Both the position numbers and the translations under genes were made by a program. DNA of 64,000 nt from Alphaproteobacteria bacterium (lineage in GTDB: Bacteria; Pseudomonadota; Alphaproteobacteria; Reyranellales; Reyranellaceae), in NCBI GenBank assembly GCA_019635875.1, contig JAHBYP010000008.1, forward strand, positions 44,455 to 108,454, given 5' to 3'. Below the pieces are notes generated by a model. That model saw nothing but the letters and a program-made list of their open reading frames with translations, was not told the origin of the DNA and did no database searches. How positions within the stretch are numbered: the first letter of the stretch is position 1; every line of letters starts with the position of its first letter. Of this stretch, positions 18,710 to 28,317 are shown piece by piece.

Positions 18710-20248
18710 ATGCCAGAGACGATCGCGCGCCGTTGGCGCTCACTCGCCGTGGTGACCGTTGTCGCCGTGTCCGCATCCAGCCTTCTCGTCGCGCAGCACA
18801 GCGCCGCCCAGCAGGCCAAGGCCAAGGCCAAGCCGACGCAGCTGCAGGTGCGCCCGCCGCAGGCAGCCACCTCCGCCAAGAAGCCCACCGTATATCGCGG
18901 CGTGCCGACCAATCGTGGGGCCTCCGCCGCGGTGCGACGTCCACCGACGCCGCCGGCCAATATCCGTATGGGCGCCGTGCCCGGTGGCGAGGCTTCCGCC
19001 TTTTCCGTCGATCCGCAGAAGGGCTGGGCCGACCACCTGACGGCGCTGGGCGTCGCCAGGACCGATGCCGATACCGCCGCCCGGGCGATCGAGACCGAGC
19101 TGGCCGCGCGGCCGATGGCGGTGACCTCGGGCCGCGCCATGATCGGCGCGACCATCCCCGGCGCCGGCGGCCGCCAGCTGGAGAATGTGCGCCTGTTCAA
19201 CAGCAGCGGCGGCTCGATCGAGCTGCAGCGCGGCGACGCGGGACAGTTCGCCCTTTCCGGCGGCGCGCCGGCTGCGCCCGCGGCGAGCGCTGCACAGGTC
19301 GCCGCCGCCGCGCCGACGCCACAGGCGTCGGCCGACAGCGCACAGAACGAGGACGACCCGCGCAGCTGGCGCGCGCCCGGCGACAGCCCGGTCGCGCCGC
19401 GCCTGTCCACCGTGCCGCGCAGTGCGCCCGTGGCCGCCGGCCCCGGCGTCTATCGCGTGCGGGCCAACGGCAACGCCGTGGCCGCCCTCTCGGGCGCCGG
19501 CCTCGACACCGGCTCGGCCCAGGCCGCCGCCGCCGCACTGACGTCCGTCGCCCCCATCGGTCTCAACGTGGCCGCCGCCAATGTCGAGATCGTGCGCCGG
19601 CAGGGCGCCGACGGGCATGTCACCATGGTCGCCGCGTCGATCTACGACGACAGCCGGCGGGCCCGGATCTGGTGGTTCGCGCCCAAGGGCCAGCCCGAAG
19701 GTTTCTTCGACGACAACGGTGGTCGCGTCGGCGGCGCGGCGCTGAGGATGCCGATCGACACCCGCATCTCCTCGCCCTTCGGCTATCGCCGGCTGTGGCG
19801 TCGCGGCGGCTATGCCTTCCACAACGGCATCGACATCGAAGGCAGGAGCGGCACGCCGATCATGGCCGCCGCCGACGGTGTCGTCGACTACTCCGGCTGG
19901 TATTACAACTACGGCCGCACCGTGCGCGTCGTGCACAATGACCAGCTGGCCACCACCTACAGCCACATGTCGACCTTCTCGCCGCTCGCCAAGCCCGGCA
20001 CAAGGGTGCGTCGCGGCGACGTGATCGGCTATGTCGGCAGCACCGGCCGCTCGACCGGCCCGCATCTGCATTTCTGCGTGCTGATCGACGGCAAGTTCGT
20101 CGATCCGGCGCCCTATGTTCAGGCCGGCAGCGGCAACCTCGCCGGCCAGGACCTGGTCGCCTTCCGCGAGTGGCAGCGGCAGGGCACCGAGCTCAGCCGC
20201 GGCGCGCAGCGCAGCCAACAGCCGGTCGGCCGCAGCGACCGGCTCTGA
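18710..20248 (+). CDS. M23-family (LytM-type) murein endopeptidase or murein-binding protein
   Basis: A 512-residue exported protein. An uncleaved signal anchor or signal peptide spans about residues 9-35 (ending in AQHSAAQQ). A long Ala/Pro-rich low-complexity region (~35-330) follows, then a C-terminal M23 domain with HNGIDIEGRSGTPIMAAADGVV (zinc His and Asp), YSHMSTF and the HLHF motif (GPHLHFCVL). All usual zinc ligands are present, so it is probably an active peptidoglycan endopeptidase in the periplasm. It follows a 264-bp gap with a possible promoter. Confidence 0.88.
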   Translation: MPETIARRWRSLAVVTVVAVSASSLLVAQHSAAQQAKAKAKPTQLQVRPPQAATSAKKPTVYRGVPTNRGASAAVRRPPTPPANIRMGAVPGGEASAFSVDPQKGWADHLTALGVARTDADTAARAIETELAARPMAVTSGRAMIGATIPGAGGRQLENVRLFNSSGGSIELQRGDAGQFALSGGAPAAPAASAAQVAAAAPTPQASADSAQNEDDPRSWRAPGDSPVAPRLSTVPRSAPVAAGPGVYRVRANGNAVAALSGAGLDTGSAQAAAAALTSVAPIGLNVAAANVEIVRRQGADGHVTMVAASIYDDSRRARIWWFAPKGQPEGFFDDNGGRVGGAALRMPIDTRISSPFGYRRLWRRGGYAFHNGIDIEGRSGTPIMAAADGVVDYSGWYYNYGRTVRVVHNDQLATTYSHMSTFSPLAKPGTRVRRGDVIGYVGSTGRSTGPHLHFCVLIDGKFVDPAPYVQAGSGNLAGQDLVAFREWQRQGTELSRGAQRSQQPVGRSDRL

Positions 20249-20315
20249 GCCGTTCCTCTGATGGCGACCGGCGCCTCGGGCTCGCCGGATATCGTGCGGG
20301 CAACCTGCCTGCGCG

Positions 20316-20331
20316 GTGCATCTGCATGCAC
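20316..20331. promoter_or_regulatory. Palindrome upstream of aapJ (possible NtrC site)
   Basis: GTGCAT (20316-20321) and ATGCAC (20326-20331) form a perfect inverted repeat with a 4-nt spacer, about 136 bp before the -24 element of the aapJ promoter candidate. It shares the TGCA core with NtrC sites (TGCACY-N5-RGTGCA), but with a different spacing. The rest of the 20249-20543 gap shows no gene. Confidence 0.4.
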
Positions 20332-20466
20332 GAAGCGATTGCGCCGGAGCGATGCTCGTGCAAGCATTCTGCCCAATTAAGAAGCGGGAGGGCACAACCG
20401 GGAGGTCATGGGACCAACTGGCGACGGACCATCGATCGCAGGGGCGTCGCCATCGAACACTGGGAC

Positions 20467-20482
20467 AGGCACACTTCGTGCT
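20467..20482 (+). promoter_or_regulatory. Sigma-54-like (-24/-12) promoter for aapJQMP
   Basis: AGGCACACTTCGTGCT keeps the invariant GG-N10-GC spacing (GG 20468-20469, GC 20480-20481) and the GGCAC core, with three mismatches to TGGCACG-N4-TTGCW. It lies 62 bp before the aapJ start. Nitrogen-regulated expression of the aap operon is known in rhizobia. Confidence 0.5.
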
Positions 20483-20543
20483 TCCATCTCGACGATCGGT
20501 CACTTGGGCGGCGAAAGCCGGATCTGGAATCACAGGGAGAGAC

Positions 20544-21584
20544 ATGATGCGGACGATTACATCGCTTGCGGGCGCAGCCGCGCTGGCCGTCACTATCGGC
20601 GCCGCCGGTGCGGCCCATGCCGGCAAGGATCTCGATGCCGTCAAGGCCCGCGGACAATTGATCTGCGGCGTCGGCACCGGCACGGCTGGCTTCGCGCTGG
20701 CCGACAGCAAGGGCGTGTGGACGGGCATGGACGTCGACGTCTGCCGCGCCGTGGCCGCGGCGGTCTTCGGCGACGCCACCAAGGTGAAGTATGTGCCGAC
20801 CACGGCGCAGCAGCGCTTCACCGCGCTGCAGTCGGGCGAGGTCGACATCCTGTCGCGCACGACGACGTGGACCCTGACCCGCGACACCGCGCTGGGCTTC
20901 GACTTCACCGGCGTCACCTACTATGACGGCCAGGGCTTCATGGTGAACAAGAAGCTCGGCGTGAAGAGCGCCAAGGAGCTCAACGGCGCCACGGTCTGCG
21001 TCAGCCCGGGCACGACCACCGAGCTGAACCTGGCCGACTATTTCCGCGCCAACAAGATGCAGTTCAAGCCGGTGGTCATCGAGAAGGCCGACGAGATCCG
21101 CGCCGCCTTCTTCTCCGGCCGCTGCGACGTCTACACGACGGACGCCTCGAGCCTCTACTCTGTGCGCGCCGCCAACGTGCCGGCGCCGCTGACCGCCGCC
21201 GATTTCGTCATCCTGCCCGAAATCATCTCCAAGGAACCGCTCGGCCCGGTCGTGCGTCACGGCGACAACCAGTTCGGCGACATCGTGCGCTGGTCGCTGT
21301 TCGCCATGGTCGAGGCCGAGGAGTACGGCATCACCTCGAAGAACGTCGACGAGATGCTCAAGAGCGAGGATCCGACGATCAAGCGCATCCTCGGCGTCAC
21401 GCCCGGCATGGGCAAGGCGCTGGGCGTCGACGAGAAGTGGGTCGTCAACATCATCAAGCAGGTCGGCAACTACGGCGAAGCGTTCGACCGCAACCTCGGC
21501 ATGGGCTCGCCGCTGAAGATCGAGCGCGGCCTGAACCAGCTGTGGACCAAGGGCGGCCTGCAGTACGCCCCGCCGATCCGCTGA
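20544..21584 (+). CDS. aapJ: General L-amino acid ABC transporter, substrate-binding protein AapJ
   Basis: A 346-residue periplasmic binding protein of the polar/general amino acid type. The signal peptide is at residues 1-27 (AGAAHA cleavage). The AapJ core follows: VKARGQLICGVGTGTAGFALADSKGVWTGMDVDVCRAVAAAVFGD and LSRTTTWTLTRDTALGFDFTGVTYYDGQGFMV. AGGGAG (20534-20539) precedes ATG 20544; ATG 20547 is an equally good start. First gene of aapJQMP; it delivers a broad range of L-amino acids to AapQM. Confidence 0.94.
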   Translation: MMRTITSLAGAAALAVTIGAAGAAHAGKDLDAVKARGQLICGVGTGTAGFALADSKGVWTGMDVDVCRAVAAAVFGDATKVKYVPTTAQQRFTALQSGEVDILSRTTTWTLTRDTALGFDFTGVTYYDGQGFMVNKKLGVKSAKELNGATVCVSPGTTTELNLADYFRANKMQFKPVVIEKADEIRAAFFSGRCDVYTTDASSLYSVRAANVPAPLTAADFVILPEIISKEPLGPVVRHGDNQFGDIVRWSLFAMVEAEEYGITSKNVDEMLKSEDPTIKRILGVTPGMGKALGVDEKWVVNIIKQVGNYGEAFDRNLGMGSPLKIERGLNQLWTKGGLQYAPPIR

Positions 21585-21592
21585 TAGCCTCT

Positions 21593-21627
21593 CCGGGACC
21601 GTCGCCCCGCGCGGGTGGCGGTCCCGG
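21593..21627 (+). terminator. Intercistronic hairpin between aapJ and aapQ
   Basis: CCGGGACCG (21593-21601) pairs perfectly with CGGTCCCGG (21619-21627), with further pairing inside. There is no T-tract. It occupies the same place as the urtA-urtB hairpin and probably sets the ratio of binding protein to permease mRNA. Confidence 0.55.
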
Positions 21628-21686
21628 CCCGGATCGCAGCACAAGCCGAACGCGGACATAACCGCGACGCACAGGGGGCGCAGAGC

Positions 21687-22877
21687 ATGGCGGTCGACAC
21701 CATAGGCTCGCTGCCGCAAACAAAGGTGGCGCCTTGGAACAACCCGGTCATTCGGGGCTGGGTCTTTCAGATTGTCGTCGTCGGCCTGGTGGGCGGGCTC
21801 GCCTGGTACCTCGTCAACAACACGATGGTGAACCTGGAGCGGCAGAAGATCGCCAGCGGGTTCGATTATCTCGGTCGCGAAGCCGGCTTCGAGATCGGCG
21901 ACACCATGATCGAGTACTCGCCGGCCAGCACCTACGGCCGCGCCATCTGGGTCGGCATCCTCAATACGCTGCGCGTGGCGGTGCTCGGCATCTTCCTCAC
22001 GACCATTCTCGGGACGCTCATCGGCATCGGCCGGCTCTCGCCGAACTGGCTGCTGGCCAAGATCTGCGAGTGGTACGTCGAGATCTTCCGCAACGTGCCG
22101 CTGCTGCTGTGGCTGTTCCTGTTCTACAAGCTGATCAGCGAGGCCTTCCCCGGTCCGCGCCAGGCGATCAGGATGCTGGGCGACTCGGTGTTCCTCAGCA
22201 ATCGCGGCCTGTACTTCCCGGTCCCGGTGGCCGATCCGGTCCACCAATGGATCGGCGTCGGGCTGCTGGCCGGCATCGCCGCGGCCTGGGCGGTGCACCG
22301 CTGGGCCAGGGCGCGGCAGGCGGCGACGGGCCAGCAGTTCCCCTCCATCCTCGTCGGTTTCGGCCTCGTCTTCGCAGTGCCCTTCCTGGTCTGGCTGATG
22401 GGCGGCGCGCCCTCGACGATGAGCTGGCCCGAGCTGAAGGGCTTCAACTTCCAGGGCGGCATCGTCATCCAGCCGGAATTCACCGCCCTGCTCGTCGGCC
22501 TGACGCTTTATACCGCCGCCTTCGTCGCCGAAATCGTGCGCTCGGGTATCCTCGCTCTGCACAAGGGCCAGAGCGAGGCGGCCGCCGCGATCGGCCTGTC
22601 ACGCGGGCAGTCGATGCGGCTGGTGCTGCTGCCGCAGGCGTTGCGCGTCATCGTGCCGCCGATGACCAGCGTGTTCCTCAACATCACCAAGAACAGCTCG
22701 CTGGCGATCGCCATCGGCTATCCCGACCTCGTGTCCTCGATCAACGTCACGATCAATCAGACCGGCCAGGCGATCGAGAACGTGCTGATCATCATGGCGG
22801 CCTACCTCACGGTCAGCCTGTCGATCTCGCTGTTCATGAACTGGTACAACAGACAGATCGCCCTGAAGGAGCGCTGA
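21687..22877 (+). CDS. aapQ: General L-amino acid ABC transporter permease AapQ
   Basis: A 396-residue inner-membrane permease, longer than HisQ/HisM types because of an extra N-terminal and a central membrane region, as is usual for AapQ. Landmarks are GILNTLRVAVLGIFLTTILGTLIGIGRLSPNW and the EAA loop AEIVRSGILALHKGQSEAAAAIGLSRGQSMRLVLLPQALRVIVPP. ATG 21687 is preferred over an upstream ATG because it lies closer to the AGGGGGCGCAG ribosome site. It ends 3 bp before aapM. Confidence 0.93.
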   Translation: MAVDTIGSLPQTKVAPWNNPVIRGWVFQIVVVGLVGGLAWYLVNNTMVNLERQKIASGFDYLGREAGFEIGDTMIEYSPASTYGRAIWVGILNTLRVAVLGIFLTTILGTLIGIGRLSPNWLLAKICEWYVEIFRNVPLLLWLFLFYKLISEAFPGPRQAIRMLGDSVFLSNRGLYFPVPVADPVHQWIGVGLLAGIAAAWAVHRWARARQAATGQQFPSILVGFGLVFAVPFLVWLMGGAPSTMSWPELKGFNFQGGIVIQPEFTALLVGLTLYTAAFVAEIVRSGILALHKGQSEAAAAIGLSRGQSMRLVLLPQALRVIVPPMTSVFLNITKNSSLAIAIGYPDLVSSINVTINQTGQAIENVLIIMAAYLTVSLSISLFMNWYNRQIALKER

Positions 22878-22880
22878 GCC

Positions 22881-24167
22881 ATGGCCGACATCGCCGAGCG
22901 CGAACAGGCCGGCAGGACCCGGGCCCCGCCAACCGTCGAGGGCGGCGCGCTGGGCTGGCTGCGGCGCAACCTGTTCTCGAGCTGGGGCAACGCGCTGACC
23001 ACGGTGGTGCTGCTGGGCTTCGTCGTCTGGATCGGCGCCTGGTTCATCGAATGGGCGCTGCTGCAGGCCACCTTCGAGGCCAAGAGCGGACCGGAATGCG
23101 GCAAGAGCCAGGGCGCCTGCTGGGCGCTGATCGGCGAGAAGTACCGCTATATCTTCTTCGGTTCGTTCCCCTACGAGCAGCACTGGCGGCCGCTCTTCGC
23201 CTGCCTCGCCATGCTGGCCATGCTGGTCCTGAGCTGCGACCGGCGGATGTGGAACTGGCGCCTGCTGGTGATCTGGGGCACCGGCTCCTTCGTCGCCTTC
23301 CTGCTGATGTTCGGCGAGCTGCGTTTCCCGCTCACGCTCTTCTTCTTCGCCGGACTCCTTGCCGGCGGGATCGGCTGGGGCATGCGCGCCGGGATCGCCG
23401 GCGCGGGCGAGATGATGGTCCACCGCGTGCTGACGATCGTCGGCGGCGCCGGGCTGCTGCTGCGCATCCTCGGGGTCATCCCGTCCTGGGGACTGGAGAT
23501 CAAGGCCTTCAGCTACGTCGAGACCGGCCTGTGGGGCGGCCTGCCGGTGACCATCATCCTGGCGACCTACGGCCTGGTGTTCGCCTTTCCCTACGGCATC
23601 CTGCTGGCGCTGGGCCGGCGATCGAAGCTGCCGCTGGTCAGGGGGCTGTGCGTCGGCTTCATCGAGCTGATCCGTGGCGTGCCGCTGATCTCGCTGCTGA
23701 TCATGGCCTCGGTCATGCTGCCGCTGTTCCTGCCCCAGGGCACGAACATCGACAAGTTCCTGCGCACGCTGGTCGCGGTGATCCTGTTCGCCGGCGCCTA
23801 CATCGCCGAGATCGTCCGTGGCGGCCTGCAGTCGCTGCCGCGCGGCCAGTTCGAGGCGGCCGACGCGATGGGCCTGAACTACGTGCAGCGGACCTCGCTG
23901 ATCATCCTGCCGCAGGCGCTGCGCGTGGTGATCCCGCCGCTGATCAACACCTTCATCGGCTTCTTCAAGGACACGTCGCTGGTGCTGATCATCGGCATCT
24001 TCGACTTCCTCAACACCGCCAACCAGGCGCTGGTCGATCCCAACTGGGCAGGCTTCCCCGGTGAGGTCTACATCTTCGCCGCGGCCATCTACTTCGTCTT
24101 CTGCTACTCGATGTCGCGCTACAGCAAGTACCTCGAGGTCGAGCTCAACAAGGGAACGCGGCGCTGA
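22881..24167 (+). CDS. aapM: General L-amino acid ABC transporter permease AapM
   Basis: A 428-residue permease, the partner of AapQ. It has an N-terminal membrane segment, a central cluster of helices (residues ~85-190), and the permease domain with the EAA loop [45 protein letters not shown]. It starts 3 bp after aapQ, indicating coupling. It forms the heterodimeric amino-acid channel. Confidence 0.93.
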   Translation: MADIAEREQAGRTRAPPTVEGGALGWLRRNLFSSWGNALTTVVLLGFVVWIGAWFIEWALLQATFEAKSGPECGKSQGACWALIGEKYRYIFFGSFPYEQHWRPLFACLAMLAMLVLSCDRRMWNWRLLVIWGTGSFVAFLLMFGELRFPLTLFFFAGLLAGGIGWGMRAGIAGAGEMMVHRVLTIVGGAGLLLRILGVIPSWGLEIKAFSYVETGLWGGLPVTIILATYGLVFAFPYGILLALGRRSKLPLVRGLCVGFIELIRGVPLISLLIMASVMLPLFLPQGTNIDKFLRTLVAVILFAGAYIAEIVRGGLQSLPRGQFEAADAMGLNYVQRTSLIILPQALRVVIPPLINTFIGFFKDTSLVLIIGIFDFLNTANQALVDPNWAGFPGEVYIFAAAIYFVFCYSMSRYSKYLEVELNKGTRR

Positions 24168-24190
24168 GCGCCGCCCAGGGAGCACCACGC

Positions 24191-24961
24191 ATGGCCCGTC
24201 AGCGACGCGATCTCTCGGGAGCGCCGACCGTCATCGAGCTGCGCAGCGTCAACAAGTGGTTCGGCCAGTTCCACGTGCTGACCGACATCAACCTGACGGT
24301 GCGCCAGAGCGAGAAGATCGTCGTGTGCGGCCCGTCGGGGTCGGGCAAGTCGACGCTGATCCGCTGCATCAACCGGCTCGAGGAGCACCAGGAAGGCGAC
24401 CTGGTGGTCGACGGCATCACGCTGACCAACGACGTCAAGAACATCGAGGCCATCCGCCGCGAGGTCGGCATGGTGTTCCAGTCGTTCAACCTGTTCCCGC
24501 ACCTCACCGTGATGGAGAACCTCACCCTGGCGCCGATCTGGGTGAAGAAGATGCCCAAGAAGGACGCCGAGGAGATCGCCATGAGCCTGCTTGAGCGGGT
24601 GCGCATCCCCGAGCAGGCGCTGAAATATCCCGGCCAGCTGTCGGGCGGGCAGCAGCAGCGCGTCGCCATCGCCCGCGCGCTGTGCATGCGACCCAAGATC
24701 ATGCTGTTCGACGAGCCGACCTCGGCGCTCGACCCCGAGATGGTCAAGGAGGTGCTCGACGTCATGACCGAGCTGGCCGGCGAAGGCATGACCATGCTGG
24801 TCGTCACGCACGAGATGGGCTTCGCCCGCGCCGTCGCCGACCGCGTGATCTTCATGGACCGCGGCGAGATCGTCGAGCAGAACGAGCCCGAGACCTTCTT
24901 CAGCAACCCGCAGAACGAGCGGACCAAGACGTTCCTTGGCCAGATCCTGCATCACCATTGA
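24191..24961 (+). CDS. aapP: General L-amino acid ABC transporter ATP-binding protein AapP
   Basis: A 256-residue ABC ATPase: Walker [10 protein letters not shown], signature [15 protein letters not shown], Walker [16 protein letters not shown], switch [10 protein letters not shown]. It ends in FLGQILHHH, usual for the polar amino acid ATPases. Last gene of aapJQMP, 23 bp after aapM. It is followed by a palindromic repeat and a bidirectional terminator. Confidence 0.94.
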   Translation: MARQRRDLSGAPTVIELRSVNKWFGQFHVLTDINLTVRQSEKIVVCGPSGSGKSTLIRCINRLEEHQEGDLVVDGITLTNDVKNIEAIRREVGMVFQSFNLFPHLTVMENLTLAPIWVKKMPKKDAEEIAMSLLERVRIPEQALKYPGQLSGGQQQRVAIARALCMRPKIMLFDEPTSALDPEMVKEVLDVMTELAGEGMTMLVVTHEMGFARAVADRVIFMDRGEIVEQNEPETFFSNPQNERTKTFLGQILHHH

Positions 24962-24967
24962 GCGCCG

Positions 24968-25032
24968 CTGTCATCCCGAGCGCAGCGAGGGATCAAGGAT
25001 GCATAGATCCCTCGCTGCGCTCGGGATGACAG
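24968..25032. repeat. TGTCATCCCGAGCG palindromic repeat, copy 1
   Basis: Left arm CTGTCATCCCGAGCGCAGCG and right arm CGCTGCGCTCGGGATGACAG, each continuing with GGGATC/GATCCC, around a ~12-nt variable centre. It lies 7 bp after aapP. Seven copies occur in the window, all in gaps between genes or at gene ends. Confidence 0.9.
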
Positions 25033-25043
25033 TCGTGAAATGA

Positions 25044-25067
25044 AAGCGCGCCCCGCGGGGCGCGCTT
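25044..25067. terminator. Bidirectional terminator, aapP / FAH-family gene
   Basis: AAGCGCGCCCC and GGGGCGCGCTT form a perfect 11-bp inverted repeat with a 2-nt centre, between two convergent genes. Confidence 0.65.
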
Positions 25068-25088
25068 GGCGTTTCAGGAGCGCGGCAG

Positions 25089-25958
25089 CTACTTGCCGGC
25101 CTTGATCGGGTTGCGCAGCACGCCGATCTTCTCGATCTCGACCTCGCAGACGTCGCCCGGCTTCATCCACACCGGCGGGGTGCGGCCGGCGCCGACGCCC
25201 GAGGGCGTGCCGGTGATGATGATGTCGCCCGGCTCCAGGGTCATGACCTTGGACAGCTCCGAGACCAGCGTCACGGTGTCGAAGATCATGTCCTCGGTGT
25301 TGCTGTCCTGCATGGTCTCGCCATTGAGCCGGCACATGATGCGCAAGGGCGCGCCGCCCTTGGGCAGCTCGTCCGAAGTGACGATGTCGGGCCCGAAGCC
25401 GCCCGAGCCGTCGAAGTTCTTTCCCAGCGTGAACTGGCCGCCCGACTTGCGCTGCCAGTCACGCACCGAGCCGTCGTTGAACACGCCGTAGCCGGCGACC
25501 GCCGACAGCGCCCGCTCCTTGGGGATGTTGCGCGTGCGCTTGCCGATCACCACCGCGAGCTCCGCCTCCCAGTCGTACTGGTCGGAATGCGAGGTCGAGA
25601 GCATCGGCGTGTTGTGCGCCGCCAGCGTGTTGTTGAAGCGGCAGAAGACGATCGGGTATGCCGGGATCGGGTTGTTGGTCTCCTCGGCGTGCTTGCGGTA
25701 GTTCAGGCCGATGCACAGGATCTTGCCGGGGTTGGGGATCGGCGGCAGGTACTTGGCCTGCTTCTCCTTCACCAGCGCGCCGGCCTTGGGCTTGGCGCAG
25801 GCCTTCTTGACCGCGTCCTGCACGGCCTTGCCGCCGGCCAGGATCTCGACGACGGTCTTGGGCCCCCTGGGCATCTGCTTGCTGAGATCGATGATTCCCG
25901 CGTCGGTCTTGACGCCCACGACGGCCTTGCCGTCGCGCTGGATGGTGCACAGGCGCAT
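25089..25958 (-). CDS. Fumarylacetoacetate hydrolase-family protein
   Basis: A 289-residue protein with an N-terminal lead-in (MRLCTIQRDGKAVVGVKTD) and the FAH catalytic domain: ILCIGLNYRKHAEETN, the metal-binding YDWEAELAVVIGK, and a C-terminal LEPGDIIITGTPSGVGAGR. The family includes hydrolases of C-C bonds, hydratases and oxaloacetate decarboxylases, so the substrate is open. ATG 25958 follows GGGGAG. It is convergent with aapP and has no obvious pathway partner here. Confidence 0.88.
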   Translation of the reverse strand: MRLCTIQRDGKAVVGVKTDAGIIDLSKQMPRGPKTVVEILAGGKAVQDAVKKACAKPKAGALVKEKQAKYLPPIPNPGKILCIGLNYRKHAEETNNPIPAYPIVFCRFNNTLAAHNTPMLSTSHSDQYDWEAELAVVIGKRTRNIPKERALSAVAGYGVFNDGSVRDWQRKSGGQFTLGKNFDGSGGFGPDIVTSDELPKGGAPLRIMCRLNGETMQDSNTEDMIFDTVTLVSELSKVMTLEPGDIIITGTPSGVGAGRTPPVWMKPGDVCEVEIEKIGVLRNPIKAGK

Positions 25959-26028
25959 CAGAAAATCTCCCCGTATGGCGAACTTGTCGGCCGGCCGTAC
26001 AGTCGGACAGCCGGCGCGCAGGGTCAAG

Positions 26029-26841
26029 CTAGCGACGCGCCTCGAGCAGCGCGCTGGCCATCTCGGCGAAGCCGGCGCCGGAACGCGCGCTGGTGATCCA
26101 GCGCGGCAGATGCGCCATGCGGTCGGCGAAGTCGGCCACGTTGGCCACGCCCACGGCGTTGGGGAAGAAGCCGAACATCGGCGCGTCGTTGGGCGAATCG
26201 CCGCTGAACACCCACTCGCCCGCGGTCTTGTCCAGGTCGACGCCGTGGAGCTCGGCCATCATCAGCCGCGTCGTCGTCAGCTTGTCGTAGTCGCCGAACC
26301 AGCCATTGACGTGGATCGAGCTGATCTTGGCGTGCGCGCCATGGCGCTCGAAGATCGCCACGATGCGGTCGACCTCGCGGCGCGGCAGGGCCGGCACGTC
26401 CTCGCAGAAATCGATGGCGAGGTCGGCCGCGCGATACGGCTGGTCCGAGGCGACGCCCGAGCCGGGCACCTCGCTGAGCACCTCGGCCTTCACCGCCTCC
26501 AGCCGGCGCCGCCCCGCCGTCCGCATCGACTCGTCCTGGACATAGCGGGTGCGCAGCCTTCCGGCCGAGCGGTCGAGCCACATCCAGAAGGCGCCGTTCT
26601 CGCCGACCACGGCGTCGACCGGCCAGAACCGCGCGATCAGATCGCACCAGCCCGCCGGCCGGCCGGTCACCGGGATCACCATCAGCCCCGCGGCCTTCAG
26701 CCGCTCCAGCGCCGCGTAGGCCTCGGCAGTGAGCCGGCCCTCGCTCGAGACCGTCTCGTCGATGTCGGTGAAGACGCCGCGGATGGCGCGGCGGTCGGCA
26801 GCAGGAAACTCGGCGATCGGCCGCAGGCGTCGGTCGTCCAC
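26029..26841 (-). CDS. HAD-superfamily (Cof/IIB-type) phosphatase
   Basis: About 270 residues. HAD motifs in order: motif I FTDIDETVSSEG (DxDxT), motif II PVTGRPAGW, the Lys region, and motif IV GDSPNDAPMF. The cap layout suits the IIB class, which includes sugar- and mannosyl-3-phosphoglycerate-type phosphatases. No ATG precedes motif I at a sensible distance; GTG 26841 is the likely start, without a strong ribosome site, so the N-terminus is uncertain. It is divergent from purB, 81 bp away. Confidence 0.8.
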   Translation of the reverse strand: MDDRRLRPIAEFPAADRRAIRGVFTDIDETVSSEGRLTAEAYAALERLKAAGLMVIPVTGRPAGWCDLIARFWPVDAVVGENGAFWMWLDRSAGRLRTRYVQDESMRTAGRRRLEAVKAEVLSEVPGSGVASDQPYRAADLAIDFCEDVPALPRREVDRIVAIFERHGAHAKISSIHVNGWFGDYDKLTTTRLMMAELHGVDLDKTAGEWVFSGDSPNDAPMFGFFPNAVGVANVADFADRMAHLPRWITSARSGAGFAEMASALLEARR

Positions 26842-26922
26842 AGGGCACGGTCCAGTCAACCGGGGGAGGATGACTTCTCCCATGGATCGGGTAAAAGACC
26901 TCGAAAAAAATCCGAGGCCTCG

Positions 26923-28248
<1,326 letters not shown>

Positions 28249-28249
28249 C

Positions 28250-28317
28250 CTGTCATCCCGAGCGCAGCGAGGGATCTAGTCGTCACCCTGGATCCCTCGC
28301 TGCGCTCTGGATGACAG
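28250..28317. repeat. TGTCATCCCGAGCG palindromic repeat, copy 2
   Basis: Same arms as copy 1, with one mismatch in the right arm (CTCTGGATGACAG). It lies between the convergent purB and hyuB genes; the hyuB reading frame runs into it and ends at a TAG inside it (28276-28278). Confidence 0.88.

Noticed and set aside
22599..24188. Long open frames antisense to aapM and many other genes (some over 500 codons)
   Set aside because: They mirror the GC bias of real genes, have low-complexity Arg/Ala/Gly-rich translations and match no family.
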